From Anaerolineae bacterium CG2_30_64_16 (GTDB taxonomy: Bacteria > Chloroflexota > Anaerolineae > CG2-30-64-16): a stretch of DNA of 6,766 bases. This document shows positions 1-6,500 of the stretch, piece after piece. Each line of letters opens with the position of its first letter. The first letter of the stretch is position 1. The position numbers and the translations under genes were made by a program. The notes under the pieces are model-generated. The model was not told where the DNA came from. It saw only the letters and a program-made list of their open reading frames with translations, and searched no databases. Where the stretch lies: contig MNXL01000328.1 in assembly GCA_001871755.1 (NCBI GenBank), positions 3,836 through 10,601 of the forward strand, read 5' to 3'.

Positions 1-131
1 CCTTCGACAGACTCAGGACGCGGCCCTTCGATAAACTCAGGAGGGGCCTCAGGACAGGCTTCGCTGGTTGCTCGCCGTCGCGAGAAGTTAGGGGCAAACC
101 CGCTCAGACGGTGTCCTGAGCCCGTCGAAGG
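1..131. repeat. Palindromic intergenic repeat cluster (CTTCGAC...CTCAGGAC type)
   Basis: The left edge holds several copies of a unit close to CCTTCGACAGGCTCAGGAC. Direct-orientation copies lie at 1-19, at 26-43 (degenerate, with CCTTCGATAAACTCAGGA) and partly at 47-63; an inverted copy lies at 113-131. The outer pair, 1-19 and 113-131, is complementary over 19 positions with two mismatches. A small hairpin, CTCGC-CGTC-GCGAG, sits inside at 71-84. From memory, such palindromic repeats are scattered between genes in many Chloroflexota and other environmental genomes. A role as REP-like mobile or mRNA-end element is inference. The cluster may extend past the left edge. Confidence 0.75.
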
Positions 132-155
132 AATGACAGACACCCAAAAGCGCAC

Positions 156-188
156 TTTGTGGCCGAGCCACCGTGGCTCGGTCACAGA
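156..188 (+). promoter_or_regulatory. Long perfect-looking hairpin upstream of the methyltransferase gene
   Basis: Positions 156-170 pair with 174-188 over 15 consecutive positions, including two G-T wobbles, around a CCG triloop; the core is CCGAGCCA-CCG-TGGCTCGG. It ends 37 bases before the GTG start at 226. Neither strand has a proper T-tract directly after the stem, so it is not a textbook intrinsic terminator. TGTGGCC at 158-164 could instead pair with GGCCACA at 191-197, which would exclude the long hairpin. It could be a 5' leader element, a terminator-like end for a gene left of the window, or part of the adjoining repeat cluster. Confidence 0.45.
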
Positions 189-225
189 CCGGCCACAGCA
201 TACCCCGAGAAACTGAGAGGATACT

Positions 226-1503
226 GTGGGAATGATATCAGAAAGCCGCGCTATGACATCCCTCGACAATCCTCTGGACAGCCTCCCGACGCCGTCCGAG
301 CGGCGGATCGCCCTGCGCGTCACCCCGGCCGCGGAGCGAGCACTACGCGCGGGCCATCCCTGGCTGTTCGAGGCCGCGATCCAGACCCAGAGCCATGCGG
401 GTCAGCCGGGCGACCTGGCCGTGATCTTCGACCGCAAGGGCCGGTTCCTTGCGGTGGGGCTGTACGATCCGGCCTCGCCGATCCGCGTACGCGTGCTCCA
501 GGCGGGCCGGCCCGCGACGATCGACACGGCGTGGTTCCGAGCGCAGATACAGGCGGCAGACGCGGTGCGCGCTCCCTTGCGCCAGACCGACACAACCGGC
601 TACCGGATCATCCACGGAGAGAACGACGGCCTGCCGGGGCTGGTGCTCGACCGCTACGACGACACACTGGTGCTCAAGCTGTACACGCCAGCCTGGATCG
701 TGCACCTGCGGAGCCTCGTCTCGGCGTTGGAGACCGACCTGCCCGCGCAGCGCCTGGTCCTCCGGCTGAGCCGGGCGGCGCAGGCGCGTGAGGATTCACT
801 GCACGGCCTGCACGATGGGCTGATCCTCCGGGGCCCTGCGCTGGACGGGCCGGTCCTCTTCCAGGAGAACGGTCTTCGCTTCGAGGCTGACCCGTTCCAC
901 GGCCAGAAGACCGGCTTCTTCCTGGATCAGCGGGAGAATCGGGCGCGAGTGGAGAAGCTGGCAGGCGGCAGGACGGTCCTGAACGCTTTCGCGTACACGG
1001 GCGGTTTCTCGCTCTACGCGGCGCGGGGTGGCGCCCGGTCCGTCACCAGCCTCGACATCAGCCGGCCGGCGTTGGACGCGACCGCCCGGAACTTCGGCCT
1101 GAACCTGGGCCATCCCGCGGTGGCAGCTACCAGGCACGAGCAAATCGTGGGGGACGCCTTCGATGAGCTGGCCCGGCTGAACGCGCAGCGCCGTCGCTTC
1201 GACATGGTGATCCTGGATCCGCCTGCATTCGCCAAGACAGAGGCCGAGGCCGCGCGTGCGCTCGGGGCCTACGTCAGGTTGACGCGGCTCGGGGTGGCCG
1301 TGCTCCGGCCTGGAGGCGTGCTGGTGCAGGCCTCCTGTTCGAGCCGCGTGGACGCGGACGCGTTCTTCCAGGCCATCAACCGGGCAGCCGCGGCGGCCGG
1401 CCGGCCGCTGCGCGAGATCGAGCGTACCGGCCATGCCCTGGACCACCCGGTCCGCTTCCGCGAAGGCGCATATCTGAAATGCCTCTTCGCGACGGCCGAG
1501 TAG
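226..1503 (+). CDS. rlmI: RlmI-type 23S rRNA (cytosine-5) methyltransferase, class I SAM-dependent
   Basis: Predicted cytoplasmic rRNA methyltransferase of the RlmI/COG1092 group, which uses S-adenosylmethionine to make 5-methylcytosine in 23S rRNA (C1962 in E. coli). Residues about 27-92 look like the N-terminal PUA domain, about 100-155 (with YRIIHGENDGLPGLVLDRYDD) the small middle domain, and about 212-425 the Rossmann methyltransferase. Visible motifs are QKTGFFLDQRENR (227-239), SAM-binding NAFAYTGGFSLYAARGGA (253-270), acidic D277, DMVILDPPAF (326-335) and SCSS with the likely nucleophile Cys371. At 425 residues it is slightly longer than E. coli RlmI because of a N-terminal tail. GTG 226 has GAGAGG five bases upstream; ATG 232 (residue 3) and ATG 253 (residue 10) are alternatives. 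The exact target base is inferred from the family only. Confidence 0.88.
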   Translation: MGMISESRAMTSLDNPLDSLPTPSERRIALRVTPAAERALRAGHPWLFEAAIQTQSHAGQPGDLAVIFDRKGRFLAVGLYDPASPIRVRVLQAGRPATIDTAWFRAQIQAADAVRAPLRQTDTTGYRIIHGENDGLPGLVLDRYDDTLVLKLYTPAWIVHLRSLVSALETDLPAQRLVLRLSRAAQAREDSLHGLHDGLILRGPALDGPVLFQENGLRFEADPFHGQKTGFFLDQRENRARVEKLAGGRTVLNAFAYTGGFSLYAARGGARSVTSLDISRPALDATARNFGLNLGHPAVAATRHEQIVGDAFDELARLNAQRRRFDMVILDPPAFAKTEAEAARALGAYVRLTRLGVAVLRPGGVLVQASCSSRVDADAFFQAINRAAAAAGRPLREIERTGHALDHPVRFREGAYLKCLFATAE

Positions 1504-1535
1504 GATCTCAACGACACGACTGGAACATCGTCGAA

Positions 1536-2363
1536 ATGACTGAAGCTGACGTAGTCCGCAACACACTAGACGGGCCGATCACCCTCCACTCGGTGGCCGC
1601 CGATCTGACCACACTGGGCGTCGCGCCCGGCATGACGCTGCTGGTCCACGCCTCGCTGAGCAAGCTCGGCTGGGTGTGCGGCGGGCCGGTCGCGGTGATC
1701 CTGGCCCTGGAGACGGCGCTCGGCCCGACCGGCACGCTAGTGATGCCGGCCCACTCGGGCGACCTCTCCGACCCGGCCCGATGGGAGCATCCGTCCGTGC
1801 CGGAGACGTGGTGGGCGCCGATCCGCCAGACGATGCCGGCCTACGCTCCCGAGATGACGCCGACACGCGGCATGGGCGCCATCCCTGAATGCTTCCGCAA
1901 CCAACGCGGGGTGCAGCGCAGTGGGCACCCGCAGGTCTCGTTTGCAGCCTGGGGCGCGCACGCGTCTGAGATCGTCGCAGATCACGGGTTGGACTTCGGC
2001 CTGGGTGAGCGCTCCCCGCTGGCCAGGGTCTACGACCTCGACGGCTGGATCCTGCTGCTGGGCGTGATGCACGAGAACAACACCTCGTTGCACCTGGCCG
2101 AAGCGCGCACGCCCTATCCCGGCCGGCAAGTGATCGAGACCGGCGCGCCGGTGCTGGTCGATGGCCGCCGGCAATGGGTCGAGATTCGCGACATCGACTC
2201 TAACGCCGCGGACTTCGCGGCGATCGGCGCGGACTTCGCGCGCGAAACCGGCCTGGTCCGGTCGAGGTTGGTCGGGGACGCGCCGGCTTTGCTGATGCCC
2301 CAACGGCCGCTGATCGACTACGCGGGGGCCTGGATGATGAAGAACCGAAAGGCGAAAATCTGA
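1536..2363 (+). CDS. AAC(3)-family aminoglycoside/antibiotic N-acetyltransferase
   Basis: Predicted cytoplasmic acetyl-CoA-dependent N-acetyltransferase of the AAC(3)/YokD family (COG2746); members acetylate the 3-amino group of 2-deoxystreptamine aminoglycosides, though many chromosomal homologues have other or unknown amine substrates. Numbered from ATG 1536 (275 aa), it shows LLVHASLSKLGWVCGG (35-50), GTLVMPAHS (66-74), GMGAIPECFR with RSGHPQVSFAAWG (112-140) and the catalytic-region GVMHENNTSLHLAE (176-189) with His179 as the expected catalytic base. The frame is open from ATG 1479, but that start would overlap the methyltransferase by 25 bases and add a non-family tail of 19 residues, so 1536 is preferred; GGAA at 1522-1525 is a weak ribosome site. 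It starts 32 bases after the methyltransferase and ends 3 bases before the transporter. Full-length and intact; actual resistance cannot be claimed from sequence. Confidence 0.88.
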   Translation: MTEADVVRNTLDGPITLHSVAADLTTLGVAPGMTLLVHASLSKLGWVCGGPVAVILALETALGPTGTLVMPAHSGDLSDPARWEHPSVPETWWAPIRQTMPAYAPEMTPTRGMGAIPECFRNQRGVQRSGHPQVSFAAWGAHASEIVADHGLDFGLGERSPLARVYDLDGWILLLGVMHENNTSLHLAEARTPYPGRQVIETGAPVLVDGRRQWVEIRDIDSNAADFAAIGADFARETGLVRSRLVGDAPALLMPQRPLIDYAGAWMMKNRKAKI

Positions 2364-2366
2364 AAG

Positions 2367-3554
2367 ATGATCGATACTATGGAGAGGTCAGCGACGTGGC
2401 CCAACGCAGCCACCCTCGCCTACTACGCAGCGTTTCTGATCCTGGGATTGTCGGGCGCGGTTATGGGTCCCACCCTGCCAGGGCTTGCGGAACACACAGG
2501 CTCACGGATTGGCGAGATCAGCTTCCTGTTCGCCACCCGCTCGCTGGGCTACCTGCTCGGTTCCCTGCAAAGCGGCAGGCTGTTTGATCGCGCGCCGGGC
2601 CATCTGGTGATCGCGGGCGCGCTGGTCGTGGCGAGCCTGGCGCTGGCAATCGTCCCCACGCTTTCGCTACTGTGGGTCCTGACAGCCCTGCTATTCGTGC
2701 TCGGTTTCGTCGAGAGCACCATCGACCTGGGCGGAAACATCCTGCTGGTCTGGACCTACGGCGCACGCGTCGGGCCGCTCATGAACGGGCTCCACTTGTT
2801 CTTCGGGGTGGGCGCGTTTCTGTCTCCCATCATCGTCGCGCAAGCGCTGCTGCGCAGCCAGGACATCAATTGGGCCTACTGGATCCTGGCCATCGCCGCC
2901 TTGCCGGTCGCGTTCTGGCTGCTCCGGGTGCCCAGCCCCGCCATCCCCGCGACTGCCGAGAAACGCTCGGCTGCACCGGTCAACTATCTGTCGGTCGCTC
3001 TGTTCACGCTGCTGCTCTTTCTCTACGTCGGCGCGGAGGTCAGTTTCGGCGGATGGGTCTTCACCTACGCGACCGCGTTAGGGTTGAGCGGTCAGACACT
3101 CGCTGCATACCTGACTTCAGTCTTCTGGGGAGCGCTCATGCTGGGCCGGCTTGCTGGCATCCCGCTGGCGAACCGCTTCCGCCCCAGCCGGATCCTGTTC
3201 GCAGATCTGGTCGGCTGCCTGATCAGCATGGGCGCCATCCTGTTCTGGCCCGGCTCGCTGCTTGCGCTGAGGGTGGGCGCGCTCGGCCTGGGCTTCAGCA
3301 TGGCGTCGATCTTCCCCACTGCGATAGCGCTGGCCGAACGCCGCATGGTGGTCACCGGCGGCGCCACGCGCTGGCTCTTCTTCGGCGCAGGCGCGGGCGC
3401 AGTGGTGTTGCCCTGGACAATCGGCCAACTGTTCGAGGGGGTCGGTCCCGCGGTCACGATGTACGCCATCACGGTGACACTTGTGCTGGCATTGGGTACG
3501 CTGGCGCTGCTGCTCCGCTTTACGGCACATCGCCGGTCGACCGGCCCGGCGTAG
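2367..3554 (+). CDS. MFS transporter, NaGLT1/MFSD4B-like subgroup
   Basis: Predicted 12-helix inner-membrane transporter of the major facilitator superfamily, 395 aa. Approximate helices: 14-36, 50-70, 79-97, 100-120, 140-160, 168-188, then a hydrophilic central loop 189-205, and 206-226, 245-265, 276-295, 297-320, 334-356, 362-385. The cytoplasmic loop GSLQSGRLFDRAPG (65-78) is a motif A-like turn between helices 2 and 3; its second-half counterpart is GRLAGIPLANR (260-270). The stretches DLGGNILLVW (120-129), MNGLHLFFGVGAFLSP (139-154) and EVSFGGWVFTYA (224-235) recall bacterial relatives of the sodium-glucose transporter-like MFSD4B proteins. Substrate and direction are not deducible. ATG 2367 is 3 bases after the acetyltransferase stop, so the two are almost certainly co-transcribed; ATG 2379 (residue 5) is an equally possible start since neither has a clear ribosome site. 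Confidence 0.88.
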   Translation: MIDTMERSATWPNAATLAYYAAFLILGLSGAVMGPTLPGLAEHTGSRIGEISFLFATRSLGYLLGSLQSGRLFDRAPGHLVIAGALVVASLALAIVPTLSLLWVLTALLFVLGFVESTIDLGGNILLVWTYGARVGPLMNGLHLFFGVGAFLSPIIVAQALLRSQDINWAYWILAIAALPVAFWLLRVPSPAIPATAEKRSAAPVNYLSVALFTLLLFLYVGAEVSFGGWVFTYATALGLSGQTLAAYLTSVFWGALMLGRLAGIPLANRFRPSRILFADLVGCLISMGAILFWPGSLLALRVGALGLGFSMASIFPTAIALAERRMVVTGGATRWLFFGAGAGAVVLPWTIGQLFEGVGPAVTMYAITVTLVLALGTLALLLRFTAHRRSTGPA

Positions 3555-3756
3555 GCGGGGGTGAAGAGTTGCAAGACCTGGGATGATCGAAATCCGGGCG
3601 AATGCTCACAGACATTGCACTGTGAGGAATGTCGAATGCCATCGACAGGATCCAAAGTGGCGTGCTCTTGCTGGCAAGGACATGCACCCCCGCGCCGGGC
3701 ACGGTCAGGAGACCGGCCCGAGCGAGCTATTTGGATAGGCGCCAAGGAGAGACAAA
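3555..3756. promoter_or_regulatory. Intergenic gap with a perfect dyad; likely start of a second transcription unit
   Basis: This 202-base gap is much longer than the other gaps in the block (3 to 32 bases). It contains a perfect 7-bp inverted repeat, CTCACAG at 3605-3611 and CTGTGAG at 3620-3626, with an 8-base spacer. There is no T-run after it, so an operator or an mRNA hairpin fits better than an intrinsic terminator. AAGGAG at 3744-3749, seven bases before ATG 3757, is the best Shine-Dalgarno in the window. I could not identify a convincing -35/-10 pair. The only open frame in the gap is rejected as non-coding (see rejected list). Confidence 0.4.
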
Positions 3757-4530
3757 ATGAACCGTGACACACGCAGACAGATCGCCGTTGTGCTGGCCTT
3801 CACCGCGATGATCGTTGTCAACGCGCTGGCCAGCGCGCTGCCCCTCAACGGGAAGAACACGGGCGAAATCTCGGACCAGTTCGCCATCTACTTCGTCCCG
3901 GCCGGCTACGTGTTCGCCATCTGGGGCATTATCTACCTGGGCTTACTCGGCTTCACGGCGTATCAGGCGCTGCCGGCACAGCGCGAAAACCCGCGACTGC
4001 GAGAGGTCGGCTACCTGTTCGTGTTGAGCAGCGTGGCGAACATCGTCTGGCTCTTCCTCTGGCACTACGAGGTGTTCACCCTGACGCTGATCGCCATGGC
4101 CGCGATCTTGCTGTCGCTGATCGCGATCTACCTGCGACTCGGGACCGGCCGTACCGCGGCCTCCGGCGCGGAAAGGTGGCTGGTACGCGTGCCGTTCAGC
4201 GTCTACCTGGGGTGGATCACCGTGGCGACGATCGCCAACGCGTCCCAACTGCTGTTCTACATAGGTTGGGGCGGGTGGGGCATCAGCCCGCAGACGTGGA
4301 CCGTGATCATGTTGGCCGCGGCCGTAGTCATCGCCAGCCTGATGGCCCTCACCCGGCGCGACATCGCGTATCTGCTGGTCCTGGTCTGGGCGTTCGTCGG
4401 CATCGCGCTCAAACACACGGGCGCGCCGCTGGTCGTCAACGCAGCGTGGGTCGCGACGGTGTTGGTGGGTGTCGCCATCGTAGCCAGTCTTCTCCGGCAC
4501 AATCCGACACCGCGCAAGTTGCCGGCCTGA
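3757..4530 (+). CDS. TspO/MBR-related tryptophan-rich multi-pass membrane protein
   Basis: Predicted integral membrane protein of 257 aa, of the kind usually annotated as tryptophan-rich sensory protein (TspO/MBR superfamily). Classical TspO is a five-helix protein of about 160 aa that binds porphyrins and related ligands; this longer form has about eight hydrophobic segments: 8-30, 45-71, 84-103, 107-127, 144-170, 179-199, 202-220 and 225-247. TspO-like signs are FVPAGYVFAIWGIIYLGLL (46-64) near the N-terminus and VPFSVYLGWITVATIANASQ (145-164), with many Trp residues (56, 98, 102, 141, 153, 171, 174, 181, 211, 231). ATG 3757 has a strong AAGGAG. It is followed 30 bases later by the DinB-fold gene. 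Assignment to the superfamily is by pattern recognition; ligand and role are unknown. Confidence 0.75.
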   Translation: MNRDTRRQIAVVLAFTAMIVVNALASALPLNGKNTGEISDQFAIYFVPAGYVFAIWGIIYLGLLGFTAYQALPAQRENPRLREVGYLFVLSSVANIVWLFLWHYEVFTLTLIAMAAILLSLIAIYLRLGTGRTAASGAERWLVRVPFSVYLGWITVATIANASQLLFYIGWGGWGISPQTWTVIMLAAAVVIASLMALTRRDIAYLLVLVWAFVGIALKHTGAPLVVNAAWVATVLVGVAIVASLLRHNPTPRKLPA

Positions 4531-4560
4531 TGTTCGTCCAAGGCTTGGAGATGAGAACAC

Positions 4561-5067
4561 ATGCAACATCCATTGGTCACACAATTGCACTTTGCCCGGC
4601 TTGAACTGGTCCGCTGTCTGCAGGGCGTGTCGGACTCGGATGCGCGGCGCCGGCTGGAACCCATGAACTGCATCAGTTGGATCGTGGGACATCTGGCCAA
4701 CCAGGAGCACCGCTACTGGGTGGAGGCGGGGCAGGGCCGCACCGTGGTGCCCGGCCTGCAGGAACTGGTGGGCTACGGTCGGCCGGCGAGCGCGCCTCCA
4801 CTCGATGAAATGTGGTCGGCCTGGCGTGCGATCACCGCGGCGGCCGATCTCTATCTTGAGACCCTCACGCCCACCCTGTTACAAACGTACATCTCCCGGG
4901 CGGACCGGCAGTATGGGGAAACAGTCGGCACTCTGCTCCAGCGTAATCTTTACCACTACTGGTTCCACATCGGTGAGGCGCACGCGATCAGGCAGATGTT
5001 GGGGCACCCGAACCTGCCGGAGTTCGTCGGCGACATGTCGGAGGCCGCGTATCGGCCTGAGGATTGA
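4561..5067 (+). CDS. DinB-superfamily (DinB/YfiT fold) putative metal-binding protein
   Basis: A 168-residue soluble protein with the four-helix-bundle pattern of the DinB/YfiT/DUF664 superfamily. The first helix is about 4-22; MNCISWIVGHLANQEHRYW (35-53) is the typical second helix with His44; the third conserved helix is NLYHYWFHIGEAHAIRQMLGH (129-149). His44, His132 and His136 (an HxxxH pair) are the probable divalent-metal ligands; His141 is also near. The family includes DNA-damage-inducible proteins of unknown activity and thiol-dependent transferases such as bacillithiol and mycothiol S-transferases; nothing here says which, if any, applies. GGAG at 4547-4550 precedes ATG 4561 by ten bases. 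It lies 30 bases after the TspO-like gene and its stop overlaps a TTG that opens the next frame, supporting one operon. Confidence 0.82.
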   Translation: MQHPLVTQLHFARLELVRCLQGVSDSDARRRLEPMNCISWIVGHLANQEHRYWVEAGQGRTVVPGLQELVGYGRPASAPPLDEMWSAWRAITAAADLYLETLTPTLLQTYISRADRQYGETVGTLLQRNLYHYWFHIGEAHAIRQMLGHPNLPEFVGDMSEAAYRPED

Positions 5068-5090
5068 GAGACAAGAAGGCAGCCAATACG

Positions 5091-6077
5091 ATGACAAAAC
5101 CCAAAGTGTTCGTGACGCGCCTGATCCCAGAGGTTGGGCTGCGCGACGTGCGCGCGTTCTGTGAAGCCGATGTCTGGACGGAGGAACTTCCTCCCCCACG
5201 CGACGTGATCCTGGACCGCGTGCGCGGGGTCGAGGGGATCCTGTCCCTGCTGACCGACAGGATCGACGCCGAGGTGATGGACGCGGCCGGGTCAGATCTC
5301 AAGGTCATCAGCAACTACGCGGTCGGCTATGATAACGTCGACATCCCCGCGGCCACTGCGCGCGGGGTGCCGGTGGGCAACACGCCCGGTGTGCTGACGG
5401 ACACCACGGCCGACTTCGCGTTCGCGCTGCTGATGGCCGCGGCGCGGCGGATCGTGGAGGGGGACAAGTTCACCCGGGCCGGCAAGTGGAAGACCTGGGG
5501 GCCGACGTTGCTGCTGGGCGGGGATGTCACGAGCGCCACGCTGGGCATCGTCGGCTTCGGGCGGATCGGCAAGGGGATGGCGAAACGGGCCCAGGGCTTC
5601 GACATGCGCGTGCTCTACCACGATCCGCTGTGCCGGGACGATCTGTACGCGGCGCAAATCGGCGCTCGCTGCGTGGACCTGGATGCCCTGCTGCGTGAGT
5701 CAGACTTCGTGTCGCTGCACACACCCCTCAACCAGAACACCTACCACCTGATCGACGCGGACGCGCTCTCGAAGATGAAGCCGACGGCCGTCCTCATCAA
5801 CACCGCCCGCGGCCCGATCGTGGACCACGACGCGCTCTACCGGGCACTGCGAACGGGAACGATCGGCTACGCCGCGCTCGACGTGACCGAGCCGGAGCCG
5901 ATCCCGGCCGACAGCCCGCTGCTGAGCCTGGACAACATCATCATCGCGCCGCACATCGCCAGCGCCAGCGTCGCCACTCGCGGCAAAATGGCCCAGATGG
6001 CCGCCGCCAACCTGATCGCCGGCTTGCGGGGCGACCGCCTGCCCAACTGCGTCAATCCAGCGGTGTACGAGCGGTAG
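5091..6077 (+). CDS. D-2-hydroxyacid dehydrogenase, glyoxylate/hydroxypyruvate reductase type
   Basis: Predicted cytoplasmic NAD(P)-dependent D-isomer-specific 2-hydroxyacid dehydrogenase, 328 aa from ATG 5091. Family members reduce glyoxylate to glycolate or hydroxypyruvate to D-glycerate. The split catalytic domain is at both ends and the Rossmann domain in the middle. Motifs, numbered from ATG 5091: NYAVGYDNVDIPAATARGVPVGNTPGVLTDTTAD (75-108), GIVGFGRIG (152-160) with the GxGxxG loop, LYHDP (175-179) whose Asp178 favours NADH, NTARGPIVD (237-245) with substrate-binding Arg240, DVTEPEP (264-270) with Glu269, and APHIASAS (286-293) with acid/base His288. The Arg-Glu-His catalytic set is intact. 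TTG 5064 opens the frame further but overlaps the previous stop and adds a non-family tail; AGAAGG at 5074-5079, 11 bases before 5091, supports the ATG. Substrate within the family is not certain. Confidence 0.92.
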   Translation: MTKPKVFVTRLIPEVGLRDVRAFCEADVWTEELPPPRDVILDRVRGVEGILSLLTDRIDAEVMDAAGSDLKVISNYAVGYDNVDIPAATARGVPVGNTPGVLTDTTADFAFALLMAAARRIVEGDKFTRAGKWKTWGPTLLLGGDVTSATLGIVGFGRIGKGMAKRAQGFDMRVLYHDPLCRDDLYAAQIGARCVDLDALLRESDFVSLHTPLNQNTYHLIDADALSKMKPTAVLINTARGPIVDHDALYRALRTGTIGYAALDVTEPEPIPADSPLLSLDNIIIAPHIASASVATRGKMAQMAAANLIAGLRGDRLPNCVNPAVYER

Positions 6078-6108
6078 CCGGCGGCGCAGCGCCAGGCAAA
6101 AAACTAGC

Positions 6109-6162
6109 GGAGCGTTTGGCAAGCCCCTTGCCATCCCAGCCCGCTTGAGCGGGCGCCGCTCC
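6109..6162. repeat. Three-way-junction palindromic element
   Basis: Three nested perfect stems can be drawn. GGAGCG (6109-6114) pairs with CGCTCC (6157-6162) and encloses two hairpins: TGGCAAG-CCC-CTTGCCA (6117-6133) and GCCCGC-TTGA-GCGGGC (6139-6154). It lies 31 bases after the dehydrogenase stop, so it would be at the 3' end of that mRNA and could slow exonucleases or help end transcription, though no T-run follows on the plus strand. On the minus strand a T6 run (complement of 6098-6103) lies 13 bases beyond the first hairpin, too far for a standard terminator. The layout resembles dispersed palindromic repeats; copy number cannot be checked here. Confidence 0.6.
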
Positions 6163-6165
6163 ATA

Positions 6166-6188
6166 GCCCGGTCGGTTCACCGCCGGGC
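6166..6188. repeat. Short GC-rich hairpin
   Basis: GCCCGG (6166-6171) pairs with CCGGGC (6183-6188); inside, GGT (6174-6176) pairs with ACC (6179-6181) only with a 2-base loop, so the inner part is doubtful. It stands between the three-way-junction element and the first structured RNA copy. Function unknown. Confidence 0.4.
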
Positions 6189-6226
6189 GGTCCAGCATGA
6201 GCGCGCTGGCCGGTCTCAGCGCACAC

Positions 6227-6328
6227 TCGCCGTCGCGTCAGGCCGCCCGACCATGAATGGATCGGGCTACATGGCGACGCCCGGTCAACCGGGCTGCCTC
6301 GACGGTGCTCGCCAATGGCCCATGACGA
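6227..6328 (+). ncRNA. Structured RNA candidate, copy 1 (compact form)
   Basis: An outer stem, CGTCA (6236-6240) with TGACG (6323-6327) and GGCC (6241-6244) with GGCC (6317-6320), closes a multi-hairpin fold. Hairpin A (6245-6267) is GCCCGA/TCGGGC plus CCA/TGG, a bulged A at 6261 and a TGAA loop. The linker TACATGGCGAC follows, then hairpin B (6279-6294), GCCCGG-TCAA-CCGGGC, then TGCC and a shared CATGACGA near the 3' end. The same order, with compensated stem changes, occurs in the second copy at 6522-6672, which is the main evidence that this is RNA. The plus orientation is preferred because TGAA loops and purine-rich linkers read on that strand. It lacks the third hairpin and the 22-bp closing stem of copy 2. 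Family not recognised; expression not shown. Confidence 0.55.
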
Positions 6329-6354
6329 AGCAAACGACCCACAAGCGTAGTATG

Positions 6355-6472
6355 CTATGCCTCGCCTGCTCAGGTCAAGGACAGCGACAGGCGGATCATA
6401 TCAAGGCGTAACTGCTCAGGCATAGAACCCTTGCGAAGGTTTGTGAGCAGATTTCAGGCCGGAAGCGCCTTC
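6355..6472. other. Segment with competing inverted and direct repeats
   Basis: CTATGCCT (6355-6362) is perfectly complementary to AGGCATAG (6418-6425). CTGCTCAGG occurs twice in direct orientation (6366-6374 and 6412-6420), and both copies can pair their CTGCTCA with TGAGCAG (6444-6450). Inside the last hairpin, CCTT-GCG-AAGG (6429-6439) forms a small stem. GAAG-CGC-CTTC lies at 6462-6472. The pairings are mutually exclusive in part, so this segment could switch between folds, or it may be the remains of repeated element ends. It sits exactly between the two RNA copies. Confidence 0.4.
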
Positions 6473-6500
6473 GTCAGCCAAGAATCGTTCTATCGGTGTA

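Noticed and set aside
159..791. 210-codon plus-strand frame overlapping the methyltransferase start
   Set aside because: Arg/Pro/Gly-rich composition typical of an out-of-frame reading of GC-rich coding DNA.
796..1566. 256-codon minus-strand frame opposite the methyltransferase gene
   Set aside because: Antisense shadow caused by high GC; the plus-strand gene has clear family motifs and the minus frame has none.
3561..3767. 68-codon cysteine-rich plus-strand frame filling the gap between the transporter and the TspO-like gene
   Set aside because: It begins 6 bases after the transporter stop and has several Cys residues, but only 36 of its 68 codons end in G or C, far below the neighbouring genes; it overlaps the strong TspO-like ribosome site and start, and matches nothing I know.
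3943..4710. 255-codon minus-strand frame across the TspO-like and DinB-like genes
   Set aside because: Antisense shadow spanning two real genes, rich in Gln, Arg, His and Asp as expected from the complement of membrane-protein codons.
6083..6103. Intrinsic terminator after the dehydrogenase gene
   Set aside because: The GGCGC-A-GCGCC palindrome is followed on the plus strand by AGGC and an A-run, not a T-run.
6345..6362. -10-like TATGCT near 6351
   Set aside because: No matching -35 at proper spacing, and the bases form one arm of an inverted repeat.
6145..6411. 88-codon plus-strand frame in the right-hand region
   Set aside because: No recognisable domain, low-complexity basic composition, no ribosome site, and it runs through hairpins that covary with the second RNA copy.
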